From an uncultured Acidobacteriia bacterium (GTDB lineage Bacteria > Acidobacteriota > Terriglobia > Bryobacterales > Bryobacteraceae), in NCBI GenBank assembly GCA_903929755.1, contig CAIYVZ010000130.1:1-64000 (forward strand): a stretch of 64,000 bases of DNA, read 5' to 3'. The first letter of the stretch is position 1, and every line of letters starts with the position of its first letter. This document shows positions 9,412 through 18,799 of the stretch, one piece after another. Position numbers and translations under genes: made by a program. A model generated the notes under the pieces. That model did no database searches. It was given only the letters and a program-made list of their open reading frames with translations, and had not been told where the DNA came from.

Positions 9412-11261
9412 TTTTTCTTCTTGGCGGTACCCCAAAAAATAAAGGTGCCGCGATTATTCGAGGTTACGATATCCACCGCACCGTCCTTGTTCAGGTCGAT
9501 CGCGAGCAGCTGAGAACCGGCGCCGGAACGGTTATTCATCAATTCCGGGACAAACTCCGCCCCGCCCGGCGCGGTCTTGTTTCGGACCGTCTTGTAGGTA
9601 TAAAGCACAGGTGGCCCATACGGATCGGGGTCGGTATAGCTGTCTTCGTGGGACCAGTAACGCTTGCCAACAATAAAGTCCGGCACGCCGTCGCCGTCCA
9701 CGTCTGCCGAAGTTGCGCCGTGGGGTTCCGTGAAGGTGACGCCCCCGGCATTCTTATCCGAAAGGTCGCCCATAATCATGTGCTGGTCGAAGAAGATCCG
9801 CCCGTCCGTATCGCGCTTCTGTTCAAACCACGCCAGACCGTAGCCGTGCGCAGCCAGCGCCGTTACCACGTCGTTCTTTCCATCGCCATTCACGTCATAG
9901 ACGGCCATCTCCGCGCCACCCGTGCCGAAGGCCTGCTCATGAAACTTCCAGGGCTCTGTGGCGGACGCCGCATTGGCGGGTTGTTCATACCAGCCCAGGC
10001 TCGAGAGCACATCTACCCGTCCATCGCCGTTGATATCGCCCACGCCCATGCCATGCGCCACAACTCCCGCCGGTCCCGAAATCTTGTGGATAATCCACGG
10101 CCCCGTCGGATTCGCCTTGTCCGGCGTGGCCCACGAAAGAACGCCGCCAACGCCAGTTATCAGATCCGGCATCCCGTCGCCGTCAATGTCGCGAAGCTGG
10201 CAGATTTCCGTCATGATCGTCGGCACTACCTGATAGGAACTCCAGCGCCGGGCCTCTCCCTTCGGGTTCACATAAAGCACTACGGGCTTGCCGGCGGTTG
10301 TGGTAATCACATCGGGCCAGCCATCGCCCGTGAAGTCGTGCGAGAAATTCACCATCGTTGCCGAATACTGAACCGACGGTGAGACGGTGGATGCCAGATA
10401 GATCTCGCGCTTCTCTGTGAAGTTCGGCCCCAGGTAGTAGTAGGGTCCGGCAACGATGTCGAGGATGCCGTCGTGATTAATATCGGCCGCCGCCACACCC
10501 CACGAGTAGAAGAATTCGTCAATCCGCTGCATGCGGAATTTTGTGGAAGTTACCTCTGGAGGTGCCACGCGAACGCCCAGGTCCTTATACCCGACTTCGC
10601 GATAAGAAACCGGAGCCGTTCCGCCCGAGTACAACGCGATGGGGCCGAACCCTCCCATCTTGTCCTCTGTTGCCCCCGAACCCAGCGCGCCATTCACCGC
10701 ATTCAGGTTGCCGCGAACAATGTCGGCATCCACAATCACCTGGGCCGAATTCCACTCACCCGGACGATAACCACCGCGACCGCCAGGGCCACGCCCGGGT
10801 CCACGTCCGGCAGCGCCAGGGGGAGGTGGCGGCGGCGTATTTGCCACGCGCGCCATGGAGGCGACGGGCTTCACTTTCTCACGCGAGGTTTCTTTGCCGT
10901 TCGCGTCCAGCGTCACGTTGTAAAGCGCCTGGTCGCCTTCCGTAAGCGACGCATACTGGCCCTTCATGCCGGTCGCGGTCTTTTCAGCGCGCACCAGAAT
11001 TCCGGCCTTGCAGCCCGCAGGACATTTGAAGGACAGGTAAACGCCTACATCCTGGAAAGATTTATCCAGCGTCAGCCATCCGCCTGCGGGGGCGGACGGA
11101 GTGCCGGTAATTTCGCCGTCCTGGGCCTTCCAGGTGGCGGCTCCGGAGGTGTGCCAGCCGGTCAGGGCGGCTCCCTTGAAGGTGGAATCCGGGACGAAAG
11201 TTGGTCCGGCCGCGAAGACCGGGAGGGCGATAAAAGCGAAACACAAGGCGCGCTGAAACAT
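9408..11261 (-). CDS. Secreted DUF1080-like and FG-GAP/VCBS repeat protein
   Basis: 617 aa with a signal peptide (FIALPVFA). Residues about 20-230 resemble the DUF1080/3-keto-disaccharide hydrolase beta-sandwich (LTGWHTSGAATWKAQDGEI, later NLNAVNGAL) and contain a Pro/Gly/Arg-rich insertion at about 142-167. The remainder is a beta-propeller of FG-GAP/VCBS repeats with Ca-binding DxNxDGxxD motifs (DINHDGILDI, DIDGDGMPDL, DINGDGRVDV, DVNGDGKNDV, DVDGDGVPDF, DLNKDGAVDI). Role is probably extracellular carbohydrate binding or processing. It is first gene of a two-gene operon with the ThuA protein, coupled by a 4-nt overlap. Confidence 0.82.
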   Translation of the reverse strand: MFQRALCFAFIALPVFAAGPTFVPDSTFKGAALTGWHTSGAATWKAQDGEITGTPSAPAGGWLTLDKSFQDVGVYLSFKCPAGCKAGILVRAEKTATGMKGQYASLTEGDQALYNVTLDANGKETSREKVKPVASMARVANTPPPPPPGAAGRGPGRGPGGRGGYRPGEWNSAQVIVDADIVRGNLNAVNGALGSGATEDKMGGFGPIALYSGGTAPVSYREVGYKDLGVRVAPPEVTSTKFRMQRIDEFFYSWGVAAADINHDGILDIVAGPYYYLGPNFTEKREIYLASTVSPSVQYSATMVNFSHDFTGDGWPDVITTTAGKPVVLYVNPKGEARRWSSYQVVPTIMTEICQLRDIDGDGMPDLITGVGGVLSWATPDKANPTGPWIIHKISGPAGVVAHGMGVGDINGDGRVDVLSSLGWYEQPANAASATEPWKFHEQAFGTGGAEMAVYDVNGDGKNDVVTALAAHGYGLAWFEQKRDTDGRIFFDQHMIMGDLSDKNAGGVTFTEPHGATSADVDGDGVPDFIVGKRYWSHEDSYTDPDPYGPPVLYTYKTVRNKTAPGGAEFVPELMNNRSGAGSQLLAIDLNKDGAVDIVTSNNRGTFIFWGTAKKKK

Positions 11262-11553
11262 GAATTCTCCTTAACCAGGCGCTTCGAATTATATATGAGT
11301 TGCCCCGTCGCTACGGCACGATGGTGATTCGGGTGATACGGTGATCCAACTGCCGCCCAACAAAATCCCCTTCTGCCGTCCCGCCCTTTGCCGGGCTGCT
11401 CTGCGCCATAACGTTCCAGCGGTTTGTGAACGGGTGCCGCAACAAAGCGAAACAACAGGATGGCGACTATCGGCCGTGCGAGCCTTTCAGCGCCACATCA
11501 TGCCATGAGGTGTGGTGTTGCTATGGAGGAGAGAAAACAGGAAAAAATGAAGA

Positions 11554-11630
11554 TGGTGGCGGGAGGGAGACTCGAACTCCCGACCTACGGATTATGAGAC
11601 CGTCGCTCTAGCCAGCTGAGCTACCCCGCC
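11554..11630 (-). tRNA. tRNA-Met (CAT anticodon)
   Basis: Full cloverleaf on the minus strand. The 7-bp acceptor stem GGCGGGG/TCCCGCC ends in a G-T pair. The D-arm is GCTCAGCTGGCTAGAGC, the anticodon loop CTCATAA, and the T-arm GGGAGTTCGAGTCTCCC. The discriminator is A and CCA is encoded. The loop matches elongator tRNA-Met. A tRNA-Ile2 with lysidine-modified CAT cannot be fully excluded by eye. Confidence 0.93.
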
Positions 11631-11741
11631 CTGAAAAGTATTTTATCACTGTCCCTTTGCAAATTGAGTGCCCAGTGAGCAGACACGTGTTTTCGGGGCG
11701 CTCCGGCTGTGGCAGATACGACCGCGTGCAACACTGAAGTT

Positions 11742-12150
11742 GGCAGGCGTCGGATGGATAGCCGCTGGTCTGACCCGCTCCGGCGGGGAGGGCGAGAGGA
11801 AAGTCCGGTCTCCGAAGAGCAGCGTGCCGGCTAACGGCCGGGGGGGATCTCTCATAAGGGATCTTTACGGAAAGTGCCACAGAAAATATACCGCCGTCGC
11901 GTCCGCAAGGGCGCGGAGGTAAGGGTGAAATGGTGCGGTAAAAGCGCACCGCGGACGGAGCAATCCGGCTGGCAGGGCAAACCCCACGTGGAGCAAGACC
12001 AAATAGGGGAGGAGGGGCTGCTCGCCCCGTTAAACTTCCGGGTAGGTCGCTGGAGCCCCACAGTAATGTGTGGCCTGGATGAATGGCTATCGCTTTTGTG
12101 GCCGCAAGGTTACAGAAGTACAGAAACCGGCTTATAATCCGGCGCCTGCC
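11742..12150 (+). ncRNA. rnpB: RNase P RNA (bacterial class A)
   Basis: Catalytic RNA of RNase P, which cuts tRNA 5' leaders. The ends form a 12-bp P1 helix (11742-11753 with 12139-12150, one wobble). Hallmarks in order are GAGGAAAGTCCGG near 11796, CACAGAAAATATACCGCC near 11877, GGTAAGGGTGAAATGGTGCGG near 11919, GGCTGCTCGCCC, GGGTAGGTCGCTGGAGC and ACAGAAACCGGCTTATAATCC. The size of about 409 nt fits class A. It diverges from the tRNA-Met gene. Confidence 0.95.
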
Positions 12151-12213
12151 GTAATCTTAAGTTAGCTGGCAAAGGCCGCAGGTCCGTTTTGCCAGCGGTT
12201 ACTTTGGAGACAA

Positions 12214-13221
12214 GTGGAACGCATCAACATTGTTGGCGCAGGCATCATCGGCCTCGGATGCGCCTGGCGTTTGGCGCAACAGGGTAAGCAAGTCGTTGCC
12301 CTCGATTCCCGTGAAGCCGGTGGTGAGGCCAGTTGGGCGGCTGCCGGTATGCTGGCGCCCGGGGGCGAATTTTTCGAGCCCTCCGAACTCGCAACTCTTG
12401 CCCTCCGCAGTCTCGGCATGTATGGCGACTTCATCCGGGAACTCGAAGCGGAATCCGGTATCACGATTGATTTTCGCCGCTCCGGGGCTGTCGAGGTCGC
12501 GTATTCCGATATCGAAGCAGCCGCACTGGAATCCCGCGCCGCCACTCAGGCCGCTTGTGGAATCATCTCCGAAGCCTGCACTCACCTGGGCCGCCCTGCC
12601 CGCTTTTTCCCTGACGACGCCGTTGTTGCCCCCCGAGATATAACCCGAGCCCTGCGCGTTGCCTGTCAGCGTCGCGGCGTCAATCTTCTGGAAGGTGAGC
12701 CCGTCACAAAAATTTCCGCCGATGGGCGAGTCTGGACTGCGAACGGTGTCCATGCGGGGAGCATGACACTGGTCACGGCAGGCGCCTGGAGTTCTAATCT
12801 TCTGGCGGACTTGCCCGGCGGCTTTCCTACGGTCATTCCCGTGCGCGGCCACCTCATATCCTGGCGCTTGCCCCCCGGTCAGTTGGGCCCAATCCTGCGC
12901 CACGGCTCCACTTACATCATGCAGCGCCGCTCGGGAGTCATGTTGGCTGGAGCAACGAAGGAATACGTCGGCTTCGACCGGGCTCTGGATGAGACTGCCA
13001 TCGCCGACGTTCAATCCCGCGCCGAAACGCTGCTGCCCCTGCTTGCCGGCCAGGTTCCCACCGAACGCTGGAACGGCTTCCGGCCCTATGTGGAAGGCGA
13101 ACTGCCCTTTGTTGGCCAACTGGGCAATAGCGCGGTTTGGGCTGCTTACGGCCACTACCGTAACGGCATTCTGCTGGCTCCCGAGACCATCAGCCGTGTG
13201 GTGGCCCAACTCAGTGCGTAA
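12214..13221 (+). CDS. thiO: Glycine oxidase ThiO-like FAD-dependent amine oxidoreductase
   Basis: Probably oxidises glycine to iminoacetate (dehydroglycine) for the thiazole of thiamine. The 335-aa protein has an N-terminal FAD Rossmann motif (VGAGIIGLGCAWRLA, residues 6-20), the DadA/ThiO segment GGEASWAAAGMLAP, and the C-terminal NGFRPYVEGELPFVG...GHYRNGILLAP typical of ThiO. The GTG start at 12214 is preceded by GGAGA. No other thiamine genes are nearby. The 3' end overlaps the TolC gene by 8 nt, an odd partner. A related D-amino-acid or sarcosine oxidase is the alternative. Confidence 0.82.
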   Translation: MERINIVGAGIIGLGCAWRLAQQGKQVVALDSREAGGEASWAAAGMLAPGGEFFEPSELATLALRSLGMYGDFIRELEAESGITIDFRRSGAVEVAYSDIEAAALESRAATQAACGIISEACTHLGRPARFFPDDAVVAPRDITRALRVACQRRGVNLLEGEPVTKISADGRVWTANGVHAGSMTLVTAGAWSSNLLADLPGGFPTVIPVRGHLISWRLPPGQLGPILRHGSTYIMQRRSGVMLAGATKEYVGFDRALDETAIADVQSRAETLLPLLAGQVPTERWNGFRPYVEGELPFVGQLGNSAVWAAYGHYRNGILLAPETISRVVAQLSA

Positions 13222-14578
13222 AGTCCCCCTCCTCTTTCTGCTGGCGCTCCGCTCGGGTCTGGCGCAGCAGCCTTTAACGCTGGATCAGGCTGTTGACCGC
13301 GCGCTTCACGGCTACGCTTCCATCCGCGTTTCTCAGGAACAGATCAACGCCGCATCCGCCGGCATTCGCCTCGCCCGAACCAGTTACCTCCCCAAAGTGG
13401 ACGCCGTCGCCCAGGTGGACCGTGCTACCCGCAATAACGTCTTCGGCATGTTGCTGCCACAGACTTCACTACCGTCCATTTCCGGCCCGGTTATCGGTTC
13501 CAACAACACGGGAACAGTATTTGGCAGCGCTCTGGGCGTTCTGGTTTCATGGGAACCGTTCGACTTCGGTCTGCGCAGCGCGAATGTCGCGGTGGCAGAC
13601 GCCACCAAAGCGCAATCCGAAGCATCTTTGAAACGAACCCAGTTCGAAGTGGCGGTAAACACCGCCGATAGCTATCTCACCGTCGTGGCAGCCGACGAAG
13701 CCATCAAAGCCGCCCAGGCAGGCGTGGACCGCGCTGTGGCCATGCTCAAAATCATCACCGCCCAGGTAGACGCGCAATTGCGGCCCGGCGCCGACCAGTC
13801 GCGAGCCGAAGCGGAGTTGGCGGCGGCCCGAACCCAGTTATTTCAGGCACAGCAGGCGGCGGACGTCGCACGTGCCACCCTGGCGCAATTCGCCGGTGGA
13901 GAACCGGCCCAATTGAGGCTGTCGCCCGGTAAGTTGCTGCAGATTCCACCCGATGCCCCTCCCGTAGTCGCCAATGCGGCAGTGAATCCGCTGGTCCAGG
14001 AGCAAGCGGCAGCCGTCGAACAGGCTCAGGCCCAGCTTCGAGTCCTGGAACGCTCCTATTTCCCGAAGTTCTACGTGCAGGGCGCTGCCTATGCGCGGGG
14101 CACAGGTGCCGAAGTCAACGGCGGACGTCTGGGCGGCGTCAACGGCCTCGCGCCCACTATCCAGAACTTCGGCGTCGGCTTCACCATGACGTTTCCGGTG
14201 GCCGATCTGCCTGCCCTCCGAGCCAAAGAGGCCGTTCAGGGCGCGACCCTCCGCGCGCAAAAGGCCCGCTCCGAACAACTGGCCACCGAACTCCGGGCGC
14301 AATGGAACCGTGCCGTGGCAACTCTGAACGGAGCTCGCCGCATCGCCGGCAATCTTCCCGCAGAACTCGCTTCCGCCCGAACCGCCCTGCAACAGGCAAC
14401 TGCCCGCTATCAGGCCGGCCTTGGCAATTTCAGCGAGGTTGCAGACGCCCAGCGCCTCGTCACTCAGGCCGAAATTGACGATTCACTCGCCAAACTCAGC
14501 GTCTGGCGCGGGCTATTAGCAGTCGCTTCCGCCGCCGGTGACATCCAGCCCTTTATCGCGGAGACGGTCACCAAATGA
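13214..14578 (+). CDS. TolC-family outer-membrane efflux protein
   Basis: 454 aa from the GTG at 13214 (RKVPLLFLLALRSGLAQ signal peptide); longer frames run inside thiO and are rejected. Two outer-membrane efflux repeats follow, with long Ala/Gln/Glu-rich helices: first repeat about 25-215, second about 235-430 (ELASARTALQQATARYQAGLG). This is the expected alpha-barrel channel of a tripartite pump. The start overlaps the thiO stop and the stop overlaps the RND start (ATGA). Confidence 0.88.
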   Translation: MRKVPLLFLLALRSGLAQQPLTLDQAVDRALHGYASIRVSQEQINAASAGIRLARTSYLPKVDAVAQVDRATRNNVFGMLLPQTSLPSISGPVIGSNNTGTVFGSALGVLVSWEPFDFGLRSANVAVADATKAQSEASLKRTQFEVAVNTADSYLTVVAADEAIKAAQAGVDRAVAMLKIITAQVDAQLRPGADQSRAEAELAAARTQLFQAQQAADVARATLAQFAGGEPAQLRLSPGKLLQIPPDAPPVVANAAVNPLVQEQAAAVEQAQAQLRVLERSYFPKFYVQGAAYARGTGAEVNGGRLGGVNGLAPTIQNFGVGFTMTFPVADLPALRAKEAVQGATLRAQKARSEQLATELRAQWNRAVATLNGARRIAGNLPAELASARTALQQATARYQAGLGNFSEVADAQRLVTQAEIDDSLAKLSVWRGLLAVASAAGDIQPFIAETVTK

Positions 14579-17500
14579 AGCTCGTCCTCGCCGCGCTCTC
14601 CCGTCCCATCACCGTCCTGGTAGCGCTCATCGGCGTGGCCCTCTGCGCCATCCTCGCGGTGAAGCGCATGCCCGTCGATATCTTCCCGCAGGTCGGCGAA
14701 CCTGCCATCTACGTCGCCCAGCCCTATGGCGGCATGGACCCCGCCCAGATGGAGGGTTACCTCACTTACTACTACGAGTATCATTTCCTCTACATAACCG
14801 GCATTGATCACGTGGAGAGCAAGAGCATTCAGGGAGCGGCGCTCATGAAGCTCGTCTTCCACGAGGGCACCAATCTCAGCCAGGCCATGGCCGAGACCGT
14901 CGGCTACGTCAATCGTGCCCGCGCGTTCATGCCGCCCGGTGCGGTGCCACCCTTCATCACCCGCTTCGATGGTGGCAGTGTTGCGGTCGGCCAACTCGTC
15001 TTCAATTCGGCCAATAGAACCCAGGGGGAACTGCAGGATTTCGCCCTGAATCGCGTGCGTCCGCTCTTCGCCACGCTGCCCGGTGTCTCCGCGCCACCGC
15101 CTCTCGGTGGCAACCAGCGAACTATCGTCATCACGCTCAATCCCGACAAGCTGAGGCAATACCGCGTCTCTCCCGATGAGGCCATCGCCGCCGTCAACAA
15201 GGCCACGCTCGTCATGCCCTCCGGCCTCATCTCCTCCGGAACTCTTTCCCGCATCACCCGGACCAACGCGGCCCTCGGCGGCAATCTCCCCGAACTTCTC
15301 AGCACGCCCATCCGGCCCGGTTCCGGCACCACTGTTTATCTCCGCGACATCGGCACCATCGAAAACGGCACCGACCTTGTCACCACCTACGCCCATGTGG
15401 ATGGCAAGCGCACCGTCTACATCCCGGTTACGAAGCGCGCCGACGCTTCTACCCTCGACGTCATCAACGCCGTGAAAGCCGCCATCCCGGAATTTAAGAA
15501 GGTGTTGCCCCCCGACGTGGATGTTCGCCTCGAATTCGACCAGTCCCCCAACGTCACCAACGCCATCCGCAGTCTGGTGAATGAAGGTCTGCTCGGCGCG
15601 GTCCTCACCGGCCTGATGGTCCTGCTCTTCCTGCGGGACTGGCGTGCCGCCTTCATCGTTATCCTGAACATCCCGTTCGCCCTGCTGGCCGCCGTCGTCG
15701 CCCTCTGGGCCACGGGGCAAACCGTCAACATCATGACGCTGGGCGGCCTGGCGCTCGCCGTCGGTGTTCTTGTGGATGAAGCAACGGTCGAGATCGAAAA
15801 CATCCACACCCGCATGGTGCCCGGAGTCTCCCGCGCCGCCGCCGTGCTGGAAGCCTGCCGCCGCACCGCCACCGCCCGCCTGCTCTCCATGCTGTGCGTT
15901 CTGGCCGTTTTTATCCCGTCCTTATTCATGGTCGGTGTGGGACGCCAGCTTTTCGTCCCGCTCGCGCTCGCCGTCGGGTTCTCCATGATGGCTTCGTTTT
16001 TGCTTTCCAGCACCCTGGTGCCTGTCTTCTCCACCTGGCTGATGCGCCCCGGACACCGCGCTGCCGCAAAGGGCTGGCTGCGGTCCGCTTACGAGGGCTA
16101 TCTCGCCGTCACCCTGCGCTTCCGCTGGCCGCTGGTGCTGGTGTACCTGGTGGCGGCGGTCGGCTGCGTCATCGTCCTGCTGCCGAAACTCGGCACCGAA
16201 ATTTTCCCCGATTCCAACGTACCCCTCGTTCGTCTCCGCCTCCGCGCCCCCACCGGAACGCGCATCGAAGAAACCGAGCGAATCGTCCTGAAAGCCCTCA
16301 ACGTCATCCGCGCCGAAGCCGGCAGCGGCAACATCGAACTCACCAGCGACTTCGTCGGTGTCGTGGCCTCCAGCTACCCCGTCAACCTGATCCACCTCTT
16401 CACCAGTGGTCCTCACGAAGCTGTGATCCAGCTCGCCATGAAGTCCGGTTCCGAACATGGCGAAGTGCTCCGCGAAAAGCTGCGCGCCAGGCTCTCCTCC
16501 ACCCTGCCCGGCGTGAAAATCTCCTTCGAAGCCGCCGACATCGTTACCCAGGTGATGAGCTTCAGCTCCCCCACGCCCATCGAAGTCGCAGTTCAGGGCG
16601 CAAGCCTCGCCGATGATTACGCCTTCGCCCAAAAAGTACAGGCCCAGATGGTGAAGCTCCCTTTCCTCCGCGATGTGCAAGTCGCGCAGGCCGGCGATTT
16701 CCCCACCCTCGATATCAACATCGACCGCGAACGCGCCGGGCAGTTCGGCCTCACCATGGCTGATGTCACCCGCTCCGTGGTCCCCGCCACCTCCTCTTCC
16801 CGCTTCACCCAACCGAACTACTGGCGTGACCCCGCGTCCGGCAACGCTTTCCAGATTCAGGTCCAGCTGCCTCAGAATCAGATGCAGAGCGTGGAAGCCG
16901 TGGGCGATCTCCCCGTCATGCAGGGTGGAGCCTCCCAGCCCCGCCTCGTCGATATCGCCACCTTCAAACCCGGCACCATGCCCGGTCTCATTGAGCGCTA
17001 TAACGGCCAGCATGTCGTCAGCATGACGGCCAACCTCCACGGCATCGCGCTCGGCGAGGCCGCCACTAAACTGCAAGCCGCCATCAAAGCCGCCGGCGCA
17101 CCTCCCACCGGGCTCAGCGTGAAAATGCGTGGCGAAATTCCGCCCCTCACGCAAACGCTGGATGGCCTGCGCACCGGGCTTGCCCTCGCCGTCCTCGTCA
17201 TCTTCCTGCTGCTGGCTGCAAACTTTCAGTCCGTGCGTCTCGCTCTCGGCATCGTTCTGACTATCCCGTCCGTCATCTGCGGTGTTCTCGGCATGTTGCT
17301 GCTCACCGGGACCACCCTGAACGTGCAGTCCTTCATGGGCGCCATCATGGCCATCGGTATCGCCGTGGCGAACTCCATCCTGCTGGTCACCTTCGCGGAA
17401 CACGCCAGAATCGCGGGCAGTACTGTCCTCGCCTCTGCTACCGAAGGTGCCTCGGGACGCCTCCGCGCCATCCTCATGACCGCCGCCGCCATGATCTTCG

Positions 17501-17703
17501 GCATGCTCCCCCTGGCGTTCGGTACCAGCGAAACCGGAGCCGCGCCGCTCGGCCGCGCTGTCATCGGAGGCCTCATCGTTTCCACTTTCACCACTCTCAC
17601 CATCCTGCCCGCCATCTACGCCATCCTCCAGTCGCGGGCGTCCGTCACTTCTTCTTCGCTAAATCCCGGAGATCCGGAAAGCCGCTACTATGAAGCCCCA
17701 TAA
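14575..17703 (+). CDS. RND efflux pump inner-membrane subunit (AcrB/HAE1-like)
   Basis: Proton-driven exporter. At 1042 aa it is full length for the family. It has an N-terminal helix (PITVLVALIGVALCAILAV), a first periplasmic loop, and TM2-TM6 with the proton-relay region GVLVDEATVEIENIH. Here an acidic pair Asp-Glu replaces the usual Asp-Asp of AcrB. The second periplasmic loop and TM8-12 follow (IMAIGIAVANSILLVTFAEHAR). It starts at an ATGA overlap with the TolC gene, and its last 14 nt overlap the MFP gene. The order outer-membrane channel, pump, adaptor differs from the common adaptor-first order. Confidence 0.92.
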   Translation: MKLVLAALSRPITVLVALIGVALCAILAVKRMPVDIFPQVGEPAIYVAQPYGGMDPAQMEGYLTYYYEYHFLYITGIDHVESKSIQGAALMKLVFHEGTNLSQAMAETVGYVNRARAFMPPGAVPPFITRFDGGSVAVGQLVFNSANRTQGELQDFALNRVRPLFATLPGVSAPPPLGGNQRTIVITLNPDKLRQYRVSPDEAIAAVNKATLVMPSGLISSGTLSRITRTNAALGGNLPELLSTPIRPGSGTTVYLRDIGTIENGTDLVTTYAHVDGKRTVYIPVTKRADASTLDVINAVKAAIPEFKKVLPPDVDVRLEFDQSPNVTNAIRSLVNEGLLGAVLTGLMVLLFLRDWRAAFIVILNIPFALLAAVVALWATGQTVNIMTLGGLALAVGVLVDEATVEIENIHTRMVPGVSRAAAVLEACRRTATARLLSMLCVLAVFIPSLFMVGVGRQLFVPLALAVGFSMMASFLLSSTLVPVFSTWLMRPGHRAAAKGWLRSAYEGYLAVTLRFRWPLVLVYLVAAVGCVIVLLPKLGTEIFPDSNVPLVRLRLRAPTGTRIEETERIVLKALNVIRAEAGSGNIELTSDFVGVVASSYPVNLIHLFTSGPHEAVIQLAMKSGSEHGEVLREKLRARLSSTLPGVKISFEAADIVTQVMSFSSPTPIEVAVQGASLADDYAFAQKVQAQMVKLPFLRDVQVAQAGDFPTLDINIDRERAGQFGLTMADVTRSVVPATSSSRFTQPNYWRDPASGNAFQIQVQLPQNQMQSVEAVGDLPVMQGGASQPRLVDIATFKPGTMPGLIERYNGQHVVSMTANLHGIALGEAATKLQAAIKAAGAPPTGLSVKMRGEIPPLTQTLDGLRTGLALAVLVIFLLLAANFQSVRLALGIVLTIPSVICGVLGMLLLTGTTLNVQSFMGAIMAIGIAVANSILLVTFAEHARIAGSTVLASATEGASGRLRAILMTAAAMIFGMLPLAFGTSETGAAPLGRAVIGGLIVSTFTTLTILPAIYAILQSRASVTSSSLNPGDPESRYYEAP

Positions 17704-18769
17704 GATCCGCCTGGCCGCCACGCTCCTCCTCACCGTTACCGCATGGGCTCAGAGCCCGGAGTTGGTCGTGGTCGTCTCGAAACTCAGCGGCCGGACCGTC
17801 GAACTTCCCGGCGAATTCCTGCCTATGCAGAGCGTCCAGCTTCACGCCCGGGTTCGCGGCTACGTGGAGAAGGTACTGGTAGACCGTGGCAGCATCGTGA
17901 AGAAGGGTCAGCTTCTGGCTGAACTCTCCGCCCCGGAGATGAAGGCCCAACTGGCCGAGGCCGAGGCCCGGGTTCAGACCGCCGAAAGTGAACGTCTCGA
18001 AGTGGAGGCGCAGTTGGCAGGCGCCCAAAGCCTCGCGGAGCGCCTCGCGAAGGCCTCCGAGACCCCCGGCGCCATCGCCGGTAACGAACTCGTCCAGGCC
18101 CAGAAACACGTTGCCTCTTTACATGCCCTGATTCAGGCAAAACGTCAGGCTGGCCTCGTCGCCGTCGCTGTCGTGCAGGCACAGCAGGAACTACAGGCCT
18201 ATCTGCACATCACCGCACCCTTCGATGGCGTCGTCAGTGACCGCCTGGTACATCCGGGAGCCCTTGTCGGGACCGGCTCCGACCCCGCGCTCCTCGTCAT
18301 CCAGCAAATCGCTCAGCTCCGCCTGGTGGTGGCAGTCCCTGAAAGTGATATCGCCGGCATCGCCATGGGCACCCGCGTCGAATTTCGAGTGCCCGCCTAC
18401 CCGGAACGTACTTTCGCCGGAACCGTAGCCCGCAATGCCCACGCCTTGGACCCGAAGACCCGCACCATGCCCGTGGAACTCGACGTCCAAAATCGCGACG
18501 CCGCGCTCTCTCCCGGCATGTACCCCGCCGTGAAATGGCCCGTGAAGCGCCCCCGGCCGGTATTGTTCGTCCCCAAGACCGCCGTCGTCACCACCACCGA
18601 GCGCACCTTCGTGGTTCGCAACAAAGACGGCAAGGCCGAATGGGTCAGTGTGTCAAAGGGTGTGGCAGAGGGGGACTTGCTGGAAGTTTCCGGAGATCTT
18701 CGTGCCGGAGATCAGGTTCTGCGCCGTGCCACCGATGAAATTCGGGATGGCAGCACTCTCGCAAAATAG
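17690..18769 (+). CDS. RND efflux periplasmic adaptor (membrane fusion protein)
   Basis: 359 aa with a signal peptide (LLLTVTAWAQS). HlyD/AcrA order is visible: a lipoyl half (VQLHARVRGYVEKVLVDRGSIVKKGQLLAEL), a long Ala/Glu/Gln helical hairpin (about 80-165), the second lipoyl half (ITAPFDGVVSDRLVHPGALVG), a beta-barrel and a membrane-proximal domain. No lipobox Cys is seen, so it is probably a soluble or signal-anchored adaptor. It links the preceding RND pump and TolC channel and is the last gene of the operon. A large hairpin starts 30 nt after its stop. Confidence 0.9.
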   Translation: MKPHKIRLAATLLLTVTAWAQSPELVVVVSKLSGRTVELPGEFLPMQSVQLHARVRGYVEKVLVDRGSIVKKGQLLAELSAPEMKAQLAEAEARVQTAESERLEVEAQLAGAQSLAERLAKASETPGAIAGNELVQAQKHVASLHALIQAKRQAGLVAVAVVQAQQELQAYLHITAPFDGVVSDRLVHPGALVGTGSDPALLVIQQIAQLRLVVAVPESDIAGIAMGTRVEFRVPAYPERTFAGTVARNAHALDPKTRTMPVELDVQNRDAALSPGMYPAVKWPVKRPRPVLFVPKTAVVTTTERTFVVRNKDGKAEWVSVSKGVAEGDLLEVSGDLRAGDQVLRRATDEIRDGSTLAK

Positions 18770-18799
18770 CTTACGCGCCTAAAATAAAAAACCCCTCAC

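Noticed and set aside
12160-12200. Stem GCTGGCAAA/TTTGCCAGC after rnpB as an intrinsic terminator
   Set aside because: The 9-bp arms are real, but no U-run follows and the loop is long. It could stabilise the RNA end; not called as a terminator.
12199-13209. 336-codon minus frame over thiO
   Set aside because: Mirror of thiO; the plus strand has the FAD motif, ribosome-binding site and operon overlaps.
12989-13213. N-terminal extension of the TolC protein by 75 codons
   Set aside because: The extension lies inside thiO in another frame. The GTG at 13214 directly precedes a good signal peptide.
14464-15807. 447-codon minus frame over the TolC/RND junction
   Set aside because: Antisense shadow of two well-supported overlapping genes; Asp/Gly/Glu-rich composition and no motif.
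15922-17403. 493-codon open frame antisense to the RND pump gene
   Set aside because: It is the complement of a full-length, motif-complete pump. Its product is His/Glu/Gly/Asp-rich with no domain, typical of antisense frames in GC-rich genes.
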